A DNA stretch of 22,202 nt from a bacterium (GCA_004559845.1 SFWW01000035.1:1-22202); one strand, 5' to 3'. Numbered from the stretch's first letter, positions 7,281 to 15,583 are shown. Notes: generated by a model not told the origin, from the sequence alone. Numbers and translations: made by a program.

Positions 7281-9191
7281 ATGAACAAACTTAAAATGCA
7301 AAGCCTTGATGTATATGGAAATAATGTGCAGAAGATTGCTGCGCTGTTTCCGCAATGCGTCACTGAAAGGCTCGATAAAGAGGGCAAGCCGGAACTTGCC
7401 ATTGATTTTGACAAACTGCGTGCGGAGTTGTCGAATGAGGTGATCGATGAGGGCGAGGAACGCTATCAGTTTACCTGGCCCGACAAGCGTGCCGCTTCAC
7501 GCCTCGCCAACACTCCCACCACGCAAACGCTACGCCCTTGCCGTGAGGAAAGTGTGGATTTTGACAACACGCAAAACCTCTACATTGAGGGCGACAACCT
7601 CGATGTACTGAAAGTGTTGCGTGAAACTTATCTCGGCAAGGTGAAGATGATTTACATCGACCCTCCTTATAATACAGGTCATGATTTTGTATATAATGAC
7701 AATTTCATTTCTTCTTATGAAGATTTTGCTAATGCATGCAAAATTACTGATGAAAATGGCAATCTGCTATTCAATCCTAAAGAAAATGGCGAAAGCAATG
7801 GTAGATTTCATACAGATTGGTTAAATATGATCTATCCAAGAATCAAAGTCGCTCGTGACTTACTTTCCGATGATGGAATAATATTTATATCCCTTGATGA
7901 TTCAGAAACTTACAATATGAAAAAAATAGCCGATGAAATTTTTGGTCAAGAAAATTTCATATGCAATTTCATACGTAAAAACAAAGCAGGAAGTGGTCAT
8001 GATTCAACCTCTATTGCTATAGAATTTGATTACGTTTTATGCTATGCAAAAAATAAAAATTTTTGCAAAATCAATCAAGAACCTATAGATATAGAGAATG
8101 ATGAGAAATACAAGCTTGAAGATGAATTTGTAGAAAAAAGAGGTAAGTATTATCTAAGAGATTTAGACTATCGTGGTAATTACAGTGAAAGTGGAGACTA
8201 TCCTATAACCACTCCAGATGGTTCTACTATATATTCCGGTGGAAAATATGGCAAACCTAATACTTGGAGGTGGAGCAAAAAGAAATTTGAATGGGGAATA
8301 GAGAATGGATTTATTGTTTTCAAAAAAACCACTTCTGGTGATTGGAAAGTTTATATAAAACAATACCAATTTGTTGATAACTGTGATATGCCATACGTTC
8401 GTACAATTCCATACAGAGCTTTAATTGACTTTAACAATGGACTTGGCTCATTGGAATGCACAGAATTATTAGGCAGCAATATATTCTCTTATCCTAAACC
8501 AAGTGATTTTGTCAAACACTTATTAAAAATTTCGACTGATAAAGATTCACTTATTATTGACTTTTTCAGCGGTTCTGCTTCTTCAGCTCACGCAGCTATA
8601 AAATTAAACTCTGAAGATGGTGGCAAGCGTAAATTTATTATGGTGCAACTCCCGGAAGTTACCGATGAAAATAGCGAGGCTCGCAAAGCCGGATATAAAA
8701 ACATTTGCGAAATCGGCAAAGAACGTATTCGCCGTGCCGGTCGCAAAGTTAAAGAAGAAGCCGGAATAATGGCACAAGACCTCGACATCGGTTTCCGTGT
8801 GCTGAAACTCGATTCGAGCAATATGGAAGATGTCTATTATACACCCGACGACTTCGATGCCAATAACCTTTTCACTCTTACCGACAATATCAAGATTGAC
8901 CGTACAAGCGAGGACTTGCTTTTCCAAGTGATGCTCGACCTCGGCATTGAACTCTCAGCTAAGATTGAAAAGACTGAAATCGCAGGCAAAGAAGTGTGGT
9001 GCGTTGATGGCGGCTACCTTATGGCTTGCTTCGACCGCGACGTGAACGAAGCCACTATCACCGAAATAGCCAAGCAAAAGCCTGTGTATTTCGTGATGCG
9101 AGACGCCAGTGCCGCCAACGACAACGTGCTCGATAACTTCGACCAACTCTTTGCCAACTACTCCCCCGACACAACTTGCAAAATACTGTAA
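7281..9191 (+). CDS. mod: Type III restriction-modification DNA methyltransferase (Mod)
   Basis: A 636-residue beta-class amino-methyltransferase that transfers a methyl group from S-adenosylmethionine to a base (adenine in known type III systems) and supplies sequence recognition to the Mod-Res complex. The catalytic motif DPPYNTG is at 127-133, and the AdoMet-binding FxGxA-type motif DFFSGSASS lies near 427-435; catalytic-before-AdoMet order defines the beta class. Between them (about 210-410) lies the variable target-recognition region. The N-terminal ~100 residues and C-terminal ~190 residues are typical of Bacteroidetes type III Mods. Base composition is mosaic: flanks near 40-50% GC, but roughly 7680-8625 falls to about 25-38%. 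I see no simple-sequence repeat that would make it phase-variable. It begins 14 nt after the transposase and ends 6 nt before fic. Confidence 0.92.
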   Translation: MNKLKMQSLDVYGNNVQKIAALFPQCVTERLDKEGKPELAIDFDKLRAELSNEVIDEGEERYQFTWPDKRAASRLANTPTTQTLRPCREESVDFDNTQNLYIEGDNLDVLKVLRETYLGKVKMIYIDPPYNTGHDFVYNDNFISSYEDFANACKITDENGNLLFNPKENGESNGRFHTDWLNMIYPRIKVARDLLSDDGIIFISLDDSETYNMKKIADEIFGQENFICNFIRKNKAGSGHDSTSIAIEFDYVLCYAKNKNFCKINQEPIDIENDEKYKLEDEFVEKRGKYYLRDLDYRGNYSESGDYPITTPDGSTIYSGGKYGKPNTWRWSKKKFEWGIENGFIVFKKTTSGDWKVYIKQYQFVDNCDMPYVRTIPYRALIDFNNGLGSLECTELLGSNIFSYPKPSDFVKHLLKISTDKDSLIIDFFSGSASSAHAAIKLNSEDGGKRKFIMVQLPEVTDENSEARKAGYKNICEIGKERIRRAGRKVKEEAGIMAQDLDIGFRVLKLDSSNMEDVYYTPDDFDANNLFTLTDNIKIDRTSEDLLFQVMLDLGIELSAKIEKTEIAGKEVWCVDGGYLMACFDRDVNEATITEIAKQKPVYFVMRDASAANDNVLDNFDQLFANYSPDTTCKIL

Positions 9192-9197
9192 AAATTT

Positions 9198-10079
9198 ATG
9201 GCTGCTGACAAACAAAATAAAATATCAATACGCTTCTTTAATGACCAAGAAGTGCGTGCGGCATGGGACTATGACAGCAATCGCTGGTTGTTCTCGGTGG
9301 TTGACGTTATAGCAGTACTTACCGACAGCAAGAATCCACGCAATTATTGGAAAGTATTGAAGCATCGTTTGACAAAAGCCGGAAATGAGTTGGTTACAAA
9401 TTGTAACCAACTGAAACTCGTAGCCTCAGATGGCAAGCGTTATCTTACCGATTGTTTGCCTCAAGATGAATTACTTCGGTTGATAGAATCAGTTCCAAGC
9501 AAACACGCATCAGCCTTTGCTCGCTGGTTAATTACCGGTAAAAACCAAATAGACAGTAAAAGCCGCGATAAAGCGTATCAATTATGGGATAGCACCCTGT
9601 TGCAAACCATAGAAGTGGGGACAGCAAGAGGATTGCAGCAAATCCATGCTTTTTTGTTCGGTGGGCTTTACGACTTTGCCGGACAGATACGTCAGGAAAA
9701 TATCGCAAAGGGAGGATTTCAATTTGCTGTTTCGAGATTTTTAGGTGAGACACTTTCACAAATAGAGAAGATGCCCGAAACAACGCTTGAGGAGATAGTG
9801 GATAAATATGTTGAAATGAACATAGCTCACCCATTTATGGAGGGCAATGGCAGAAGTACTCGAATTTGGCTTGATCTAATTCTTAAACGCTCTCTGAAAA
9901 AGTGCCTTGACTGGAGCCAAATTGATAAGACCGACTATATGGAAGCCATGCGACTAAGCCCGGTAAACCCTCAAAGAATAAGAGAACTGATAACCGATGC
10001 TTTGACAGACAAGATAAACGACCGCGAGATGTTTATGAAAGGTATCGACTATTCATATTATTATGAACAAAACGATTAA
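9198..10079 (+). CDS. BRO-N domain / Fic domain fusion protein
   Basis: A 293-residue two-domain protein. Residues ~11-115 look like the BRO-N (phage antirepressor-type, DNA-binding) domain: ..DQEVRAAWDYDSNRWLFSV.. through ..FARWL. Residues ~120-260 are a Fic domain: target-docking flap GQIRQENIAKGGFQF (162-176) and the full active-site motif HPFMEGNGRSTR (211-222), with catalytic His211. Fic enzymes usually AMPylate or otherwise modify protein hydroxyl groups using nucleotide cofactors. I find no self-inhibitory [S/T]xxxE[G/N] helix and no separate antitoxin gene nearby, so its control is unclear. It starts 6 nt after mod and lies upstream of res, embedded in the RM operon. Possible roles: regulator of the RM genes through BRO-N, or a second toxin-like effector. 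Both are inference. Confidence 0.85.
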   Translation: MAADKQNKISIRFFNDQEVRAAWDYDSNRWLFSVVDVIAVLTDSKNPRNYWKVLKHRLTKAGNELVTNCNQLKLVASDGKRYLTDCLPQDELLRLIESVPSKHASAFARWLITGKNQIDSKSRDKAYQLWDSTLLQTIEVGTARGLQQIHAFLFGGLYDFAGQIRQENIAKGGFQFAVSRFLGETLSQIEKMPETTLEEIVDKYVEMNIAHPFMEGNGRSTRIWLDLILKRSLKKCLDWSQIDKTDYMEAMRLSPVNPQRIRELITDALTDKINDREMFMKGIDYSYYYEQND

Positions 10080-10081
10080 TA

Positions 10082-10151
10082 TGTACCCTAAAACGGCAAA
10101 TCGGGTACACGTTACGCTAAATATGTACCCGAAAACGCAAAATTGGGTACA
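10082..10151 (+). repeat. Two tandem hairpin repeats between fic and res
   Basis: Each unit has arms TGTACCC and GGGTACA separated by a 14-nt A-rich spacer: 10082-10088/10103-10109 and 10124-10130/10145-10151. The units are spaced 42 bp apart and the similarity spreads into the flanks, reaching the last codons of fic. They lie 3 nt after the fic stop and end 29 nt before the GTG start of res. They could be a tandem operator, mRNA hairpins limiting res expression, or a small mobile repeat. Confidence 0.7.
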
Positions 10152-10180
10152 CATTTCAACTTACTAAAAACTAAAATAAC

Positions 10181-13100
10181 GTGAAATTTAAGTTTAAGAT
10201 ACAGCAATACCAAACCGAGGCGGTTGAGAATACCGTCAATGTCTTTGCAGGGCAGCCGGCTCAACAAGGACAAAAGGACTATCGCATCGACCTCGGAAAA
10301 CGAGCTGAAACTATCGCCTTTGGGGGCGAAGATTCGGGCTATAGCAATGGCGAGATTGTGCTGACCAATGAGCAGATATTAGATAATATCCGCGACATTC
10401 AGGTGGCACAACTCATTCAGCCAAGCACCTCACTCGCCAAAGGGCAAGGACGTGTGAGCCTCGATATCGAGATGGAAACAGGTACGGGTAAGACCTATGT
10501 TTACATCAAGACGATGTTTGAACTCAATCGCCGTTATGGCTGGTGCAAGTTTATCGTGGTGGTGCCGAGCATCGCCATTCGTGAGGGCGTGGCTAAGAGT
10601 TTCAGTATGCTCGAAGACCACTTCATGGAGCATTACGGTAAAAAGGCTCGATGGTTTGTGTATAACAGCAGCAACCTGCAACAACTCGACCAATTCTCGC
10701 AGGACAGCGGCATTTCGGTAATGATTATCAACACCCAAGCCTTTGCCGCCTCAATGAAAGAGGGCTCAAGGAACAAGGAGAACCGCATCATCTATTCAAA
10801 GCGTGACGAGTTCGCTTCACGGCGCCCGATAGACGTGATTGCCGCCAACCGCCCAATCATCATTATGGACGAGCCGCAGAAAATGGAGGGCGAAGCCACG
10901 CAGGCTGCACTCATAAAGTTTAATCCGCTGTTTACGCTCAGCTACTCGGCTACGCACAAAACCAAGCACGACACAATATATGCGCTCGACGCTTACGATG
11001 CCTATAAAGAACGCCTCGTGAAGCGAATACAGGTGCAAGGCTTCGAGATAAAGAACTTGCGTGGCACAAATCATTATCTCTACCTTGACGGCATCGACCT
11101 CTCGCCAAAGCACCCGCCGGTGGCTCGCATCGAACTCGAGACTCGCAACGCCACCGGAGCAATACGCCGTGAAATCAAGAAATTTGACGTTGGCGACGAC
11201 TTGCGAGCCGAAAGCGGACTCGCAGAATATGAGGGCTTCACCGTGACGGAGATTAATCCTCGCGGTCGTGGCTACGTTACGTTCCTTAACGGCACTTCCA
11301 TCTCCTGCGGCGAAGTGATTGGCGACAGCAACGAGGAAGCTATGCAACGTGTGCAAATTCGTGAAACTATTCGTGCACACTTTGAGAAAGAAAAGGAACT
11401 TTTCAACCGTGGCATCAAGTGCCTATCACTTTTCTTCATCGACGAAGTGGCTAACTATCGCCAATACGACGACGAGGGCAATGAGGTGAAAGGCAAGTTT
11501 CAGCATATCTTCGAGGAAGAATATGCCCGACTTGTCAATAAGTATATGACCGTTTTTGATACCGACTACGACAAATATCTGCGTCGGTTCCGCCCATACG
11601 AAACGCACCGCGGCTACTTCTCTATCGACAAGAAAGGTCGCTCGGTGAACAGTGCGGTGAAACGTGGCTCCGATTTGTCGGACGACATCTCGGCTTACGA
11701 TCTTATTCTCAAAAACAAGGAGCGACTGCTCAGTTTTGAAGAACCCACTCGCTTTATATTCTCGCACTCCGCTCTGCGTGAGGGCTGGGATAACCCGAAT
11801 GTGTTCCAGATATGCACACTTCGCCACAGCAACTCAACCACAGCGAAGCGACAGGAGGTAGGTCGTGGCTTGCGCCTTTGCGTTGACAAAGACGGTGTTC
11901 GACAGGACAAGCAGACGCTTGGCGAAGATATTCACGCTATCAACGTGCTCACCGTGATTGCCAATGAGAGTTATGCCGACTTCACTTCGGCACTTCAACG
12001 TGAAACTCGCGAGGCTCTGCGCGACCGTGTTACGGCGGCATCGCAAGACTACTTCCTCGGGCGCATCGTGAAAGATGCTTCCGGCGAGCAGCACAAGATT
12101 TCACTTGCCGAAGCGTCAACTATTATTGGCTATCTGTATCAAAACGATTATGTAGATGACGACGGACGACTAACGCCTACATATCTTTCGGCAGCCGACA
12201 AGGGCGAACTCGCTCCGTTGCCTCCGAAATTGCAACCGATTTCAGAGGGTGTGATGAAACTCGTGGCAGGTATCTTCAATCCGAAAGTGCTTGATGATAT
12301 GGTGGAGTCGGTGGAAACTACAACGCCAGAAAACAACCTTAACGAGAACTTTGACAATGAACGCTTCCAGGAAATGTGGAACGAGATAAACAACAAGTAC
12401 GTCTATACCGTTCACTACGACAGCAACGAACTTATAGAGAAAGTTGTTGCCGCCCTGCGAGCAAACCTCACTGTTACTAAGTTGCAGTATGTAAAGGTTA
12501 CGGGCACACAGGATAGCGATAAAGTTACGGAGTTTGGCAGCACTAAAACCACAACAAGCGAACTGACCGACGTAAGCACTTCAAACGTGCCTTACGACCT
12601 CGTGGGCGACATCGCTCGCGGTGCAAGGCTCACACGCCGCTCGGTGGTGAAGATACTGCAAGGCATCGACAACAAAGTATTGTTGTTCAAAAACAACCCG
12701 GAAGAATTTATCCGCAACGTGGTTAAGACTATTCGAGAGCAAAAGGCAACGATGATTGTGGAGCATATTTCTTACAATCGTATTGCCGGCAAGTACGACA
12801 GCAGCATCTTTGTTCCGGAGCGTAAACTCAATATCAACAAGGTAATTGAAGCACAGAAGCACATAACTCCATACATTGCTTTCGATAGCGAGGGCGAAAA
12901 AGCATTTGCTGAGGCTCTTGAAGGTGCTACCGAAGTACAAGTTTATGCCAAGTTACCACGCAAGCTGAAAATTCCAACACCTGTTGGCAACTATGCTCCC
13001 GATTGGGCGATTGTGTTCAACGACGGTACTGTGCGGCACGTTTTCTTCGTGGCTAAAACCAAAGGCTCGCTTGACGGAATGGAACTGCGAGGCGTGGAAA

Positions 13101-13216
13101 AAGCCAAGATAGAATGTGCCAAGAAATTATTTAACCGCATATCAACATCGAAAGTGAGATACGGCGTTGTTGATAAGTTTGAAAATCTTTACAACCTGAT
13201 TAATGGTATAGATTAG
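10181..13216 (+). CDS. res: Type III restriction subunit (Res) with altered nuclease motif
   Basis: A 1011-residue protein of the type III Res family, the ATP-dependent translocase/endonuclease that acts with Mod. Helicase motifs: METGTGKT (Walker A, 98-105), IIMDEPQK (motif II, around 230-234), SYSATHK (254-260), then SALREGWDNPNV and RQEVGRGLRL (motifs V and VI, ~530-565). The C-terminal nuclease carries PDWAIV (Asp941), but the next strand reads VFFVAKTKG: Lys959 stands where the family has Glu in its PD-x(n)-ExK site (usual form ..FVAETKG..). One G-to-A change (GAA to AAA at 13055) would explain it. The Asp-to-Lys959 spacing of 18 is as expected for the family, so alignment is not in doubt. 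DNA cleavage is predicted to be lost or much reduced. The GTG start at 10181 is forced by an in-frame stop at 10172; it is preceded by tandem hairpins. Confidence 0.92.
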   Translation: MKFKFKIQQYQTEAVENTVNVFAGQPAQQGQKDYRIDLGKRAETIAFGGEDSGYSNGEIVLTNEQILDNIRDIQVAQLIQPSTSLAKGQGRVSLDIEMETGTGKTYVYIKTMFELNRRYGWCKFIVVVPSIAIREGVAKSFSMLEDHFMEHYGKKARWFVYNSSNLQQLDQFSQDSGISVMIINTQAFAASMKEGSRNKENRIIYSKRDEFASRRPIDVIAANRPIIIMDEPQKMEGEATQAALIKFNPLFTLSYSATHKTKHDTIYALDAYDAYKERLVKRIQVQGFEIKNLRGTNHYLYLDGIDLSPKHPPVARIELETRNATGAIRREIKKFDVGDDLRAESGLAEYEGFTVTEINPRGRGYVTFLNGTSISCGEVIGDSNEEAMQRVQIRETIRAHFEKEKELFNRGIKCLSLFFIDEVANYRQYDDEGNEVKGKFQHIFEEEYARLVNKYMTVFDTDYDKYLRRFRPYETHRGYFSIDKKGRSVNSAVKRGSDLSDDISAYDLILKNKERLLSFEEPTRFIFSHSALREGWDNPNVFQICTLRHSNSTTAKRQEVGRGLRLCVDKDGVRQDKQTLGEDIHAINVLTVIANESYADFTSALQRETREALRDRVTAASQDYFLGRIVKDASGEQHKISLAEASTIIGYLYQNDYVDDDGRLTPTYLSAADKGELAPLPPKLQPISEGVMKLVAGIFNPKVLDDMVESVETTTPENNLNENFDNERFQEMWNEINNKYVYTVHYDSNELIEKVVAALRANLTVTKLQYVKVTGTQDSDKVTEFGSTKTTTSELTDVSTSNVPYDLVGDIARGARLTRRSVVKILQGIDNKVLLFKNNPEEFIRNVVKTIREQKATMIVEHISYNRIAGKYDSSIFVPERKLNINKVIEAQKHITPYIAFDSEGEKAFAEALEGATEVQVYAKLPRKLKIPTPVGNYAPDWAIVFNDGTVRHVFFVAKTKGSLDGMELRGVEKAKIECAKKLFNRISTSKVRYGVVDKFENLYNLINGID

Positions 13217-13501
13217 GGCGTTCCGGCACCGCCGTCGGGCTATCGCTACGCGCTTTCCCTCACGCTCGGCATTGCTCAAACAAGTTTGGCACTGCTCTCA
13301 CTTAATCGGTCAAGTCGTTAATCGAGGTGATGTCTTTGGCTGGAAGGGTTTGCTCAAACGAGTTTCGCGTCTGCCGGCGCGGTCTATTCCTAACGCATTG
13401 CCTTGGAGGATGCCTCCGGGGCTTTTCTTTTGCGGTGGTAAGAATGGTTGCGCCGTGGTTAGTGGTTATGGGAGAGAGGTTGGAGGTTTTTTGGGGGGGG
13501 G
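13217..13501. other. Intergenic region between res and comF
   Basis: I see no gene here. It holds a terminator (13400-13431). It also has two related short segments, GCTCAAACAAGTTTGGC (13273-13289) and GCTCAAACGAGTTTCGC (13352-13368), each with a small AAAC/GTTT hairpin. A run of nine G (13493-13501) directly abuts the comF stop codon. Confidence 0.5.
13400..13431 (+). terminator. Terminator of the defence operon
   Basis: A 10-bp stem (GCCTTGGAGG 13400-13409 with CCTCCGGGGC 13413-13422, including two G-U pairs) with a 3-nt loop is followed by TTTTCTTTT. This is a convincing intrinsic terminator on the + strand, about 185 nt after the res stop. Confidence 0.75.
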
Positions 13502-14146
13502 TTAGGTGAGGCGTGCGGCGGCGAGGGTGAAGAATGATATGCGGATGCCGGGTATGTGGCTGATGCCTTCGGCGCAGCTGAGTAGGGTGGCTCCGGTGAT
13601 GGGTTGGTAAAGACCTTGGGTGTTGAGCATGCGTTCGTATGCCGATTTGTGGGTTTGTGTGGCGTGTCCTTTCACGGCTTGAATGGCTTCGTAGACGGGG
13701 ATTTGTGTGGCATCGCTGATTCCCATCGCAATGTGTAGGGCTTGGTTGTAGCCGCGTTTTGCTAATTTAAAAATGTGTAGTGGCACGGGGATGAGGTAGT
13801 CGATGCCCTCCCACATGCCGGAGTCCATCGCGAGGGCTGCATAGCGCTTGGCGAGCATTCGTCCCATGCGGGGCACGTTGCGGTATTTGATGTCTTGCAA
13901 AATTTGCGAATAGGGCGATAACCTTTCGTAGAAAAAGAAAGCGGTGGCGCGCTCCACGGGCACTTTTCCGGCAAAGCGTTGCACCATAGAGTTGAATGGC
14001 AGCGTTTCGAAGCGGGTGCGCGGCAATTCCATCAGGCATTGTCGGCAAATGTAGCGTTCGTTGGCATCGAGCACTTTGCCGCACACGGGGCAGATGCGAG
14101 GCATCAACACGTCGGCAGAGGCTTGTAATATCTCTTTCAGATTCAT
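13502..14146 (-). CDS. comF: ComF family phosphoribosyltransferase-like protein, PRPP loop missing
   Basis: A 214-residue ComF-family protein. The N-terminus has the zinc-ribbon pattern CPVCG...CRQC (residues ~19-37). The middle has IPVPLH..KLAKRGYNQA, a ComF signature. ComF proteins (related to phosphoribosyltransferases) take part in DNA uptake in competent bacteria; in Bacteroidetes their job is not established. The usual C-terminus has a strand ending in the PRPP-binding DDVxTTGxT loop. Here ..ERMLNTQGLYQ runs straight into PITGATLLSC, so about 20 residues including both Asp are absent while the frame is intact. This looks like an in-frame deletion and predicts loss of PRPP binding. The stop lies next to a G9 tract. 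It starts 24 nt after recX and is co-directional, so the two form one unit. Confidence 0.8.
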   Translation of the reverse strand: MNLKEILQASADVLMPRICPVCGKVLDANERYICRQCLMELPRTRFETLPFNSMVQRFAGKVPVERATAFFFYERLSPYSQILQDIKYRNVPRMGRMLAKRYAALAMDSGMWEGIDYLIPVPLHIFKLAKRGYNQALHIAMGISDATQIPVYEAIQAVKGHATQTHKSAYERMLNTQGLYQPITGATLLSCAEGISHIPGIRISFFTLAAARLT

Positions 14147-14170
14147 GAGCGAAGGGAATGTGGGCAGATG

Positions 14171-14677
14171 CTATTTGAGGTCGGTTTGTTGGTCCATCAC
14201 TTCTTGAATGATAGGGTTGAAAAGGTTGGGTTCAAAACCTCTCGAGGCGGCAAACCGCATTAGCGAAGCCCGCGCTTTTTGGGCATCTTTGTGGCACACT
14301 TCGCGCCATTTATTGCAGAGCAAGCGATGTAGGGTGCGCGTGTATTCTTCTTCGTCCACTTCAGCAAGCACGGTTTCGATGCAGGCCTTGTCGATGCCTT
14401 TAGTTTTGAGCATAAAAGCCACCTTAATGCGTCCCCAACCGTTGAAGCGCATTTTGTCGCGGCAAAAGGCGCGAGCATAGCGCTCATGGCTGATAAAGTT
14501 TTCAGCGACGAGTCGTTTCACCACTTGGTTGGCATCTTCAGCGCCGAGTCCCCAGCCGGTGATTTTGGTGTAGATGTCGGCTTCGGCTTGCTCACACCGA
14601 GCGCACAGCGCCGAAGCCTTCACATAGGCAGCTTCGGGCGACAGTGGTTTGCGGGGATTTTTTCTCCGGTCGTTCAT
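14171..14677 (-). CDS. recX: Regulatory protein RecX
   Basis: A 168-residue RecX-family protein, a small helical modulator that binds RecA filaments and limits recombinase activity. Family features: a Cys/Arg-rich first repeat with AEADIYTKITGWGL, then VVKRLVAENFISHERYARAFCRDKMRFNGWGRIKVAFML, the most conserved stretch (~53-91), then two weaker helical repeats. Length is in the usual range. The ATG at 14677 follows an AT-rich spacer; the next co-directional gene, comF, begins 24 nt after its stop. There is no recA nearby, as is common in this phylum. Confidence 0.85.
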   Translation of the reverse strand: MNDRRKNPRKPLSPEAAYVKASALCARCEQAEADIYTKITGWGLGAEDANQVVKRLVAENFISHERYARAFCRDKMRFNGWGRIKVAFMLKTKGIDKACIETVLAEVDEEEYTRTLHRLLCNKWREVCHKDAQKARASLMRFAASRGFEPNLFNPIIQEVMDQQTDLK

Positions 14678-14730
14678 GTTTGCTTCTGATTTTCAACAAG
14701 CAAAATTACAATTTCTCCTCCAAATAAAAA

Positions 14731-14827
14731 AATTATGAATTAAGCATTCTGAATTATGAATTGTGCATTATGCATCATGAATTGAATTAATTATGCATTG
14801 TGCATTATGAATTATGAATTGAATTAA
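14731..14827. repeat. AT-rich degenerate tandem repeat
   Basis: This intergenic stretch between divergent recX and pyrE is built from repeated variants of GAATTATGAATT and GTGCATTATG, on both strands because the units are nearly palindromic (ATGCAT, GAATTC-like cores). Nothing coding is seen. Such low-complexity spacers are frequent in Bacteroidales; a role is not evident. Confidence 0.6.
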
Positions 14828-14881
14828 GAAAATTAAACAGATTTTCCGGTGTAATCTATGGGCTTGGTAAAGATTTTATTC

Positions 14882-14902
14882 GTAATTTTGTAGTTAAATT
14901 AC
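14882..14902 (+). promoter_or_regulatory. Putative pyrE promoter -7 box and inverted repeat
   Basis: TAATTTTG at 14883-14890 matches TAnnTTTG, with the expected start near 14897 and about 35 nt of leader before the pyrE ATG. The box lies in a perfect 7-bp inverted repeat (GTAATTT 14882-14888, AAATTAC 14896-14902). The -33 element is poor (TTGG at 14864). Confidence 0.45.
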
Positions 14903-14932
14903 AAATCTCATTTCCTTATTAAACGTACACAC

Positions 14933-15583
14933 ATGAAAGAGTTAGATTTTCTTCTTGCCGAGAAATTGCTGAAAATTAGTGCGATTAAACTTCAGCCCGA
15001 CTGTCCGTTCACGTGGGCAAGTGGCTGGAACTCTCCCATCTACACCGACAATCGTCTCACCTTGTCGTATCCGGAAGTTAGGAATTTTATTAAGGTGGAA
15101 CTCTCACGCCTGATTCTGGAGCACTTTGGCGACGCTGAAGTGGTGGCAGGTGTAGCCACCGGCGCTATTGCTCAAGGCGCACTCGTGGCCGACACATTGG
15201 GCAAACCGATGGTGTATGTGCGTTCGGCTCCCAAAGACCACGGTTTGGAAAATTTGATTGAGGGCAACATTAAGCCCGGTCAAAAAGTGGTGGTGGTGGA
15301 AGATTTGGTGTCCACCGGCAAGAGTAGCCTGAAGGCGGTGGAGGCTTTGCGCAATGCCGGCGCCGAGGTGCTGGGCATGGTGGCTATCTTCACTTACGAA
15401 TTTCCGCAAGCAGCTGAGGCGTTTGAAAAAGCCGGTGTGGAATTGGTGACGCTGAGCAACTATAGCGCTATGATTAAGGCGGCTGTGAAAACGCGTTACA
15501 TCAAGGAAAGCGATGAAGCACAATTGCAATTGTGGCGCGAAGACCCCGAAAACTGGACGCCTTCCGAGCTCAATATTGAATAA
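14933..15583 (+). CDS. pyrE: Orotate phosphoribosyltransferase
   Basis: A 216-residue cytosolic enzyme of pyrimidine synthesis that joins orotate and PRPP to make orotidine monophosphate. The PRPP-binding loop VVVVEDLVSTGKSS is near residues 121-134, and the N-terminal FTWASGWNSPIYTDNR and central YVRSAPKDHG segments (the latter within the flexible catalytic loop region) are typical. Length is normal. The ATG at 14933 is preceded by an AT-rich leader with a -7 box. A small SRPBCC gene follows 27 nt after the stop, a pairing that recurs in Bacteroidetes. Confidence 0.96.
   Translation: MKELDFLLAEKLLKISAIKLQPDCPFTWASGWNSPIYTDNRLTLSYPEVRNFIKVELSRLILEHFGDAEVVAGVATGAIAQGALVADTLGKPMVYVRSAPKDHGLENLIEGNIKPGQKVVVVEDLVSTGKSSLKAVEALRNAGAEVLGMVAIFTYEFPQAAEAFEKAGVELVTLSNYSAMIKAAVKTRYIKESDEAQLQLWREDPENWTPSELNIE

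Noticed and set aside
7281..9191. Phase-variable Mod (phasevarion)
   Set aside because: Type III mod genes often contain simple-sequence repeats, but I see no homopolymer or short tandem repeat tract in this one long enough to switch the frame.
13272..13505. Two short + strand open frames between res and comF
   Set aside because: They overlap the terminator and the G9 tract, are biased in composition, and have no start signal.
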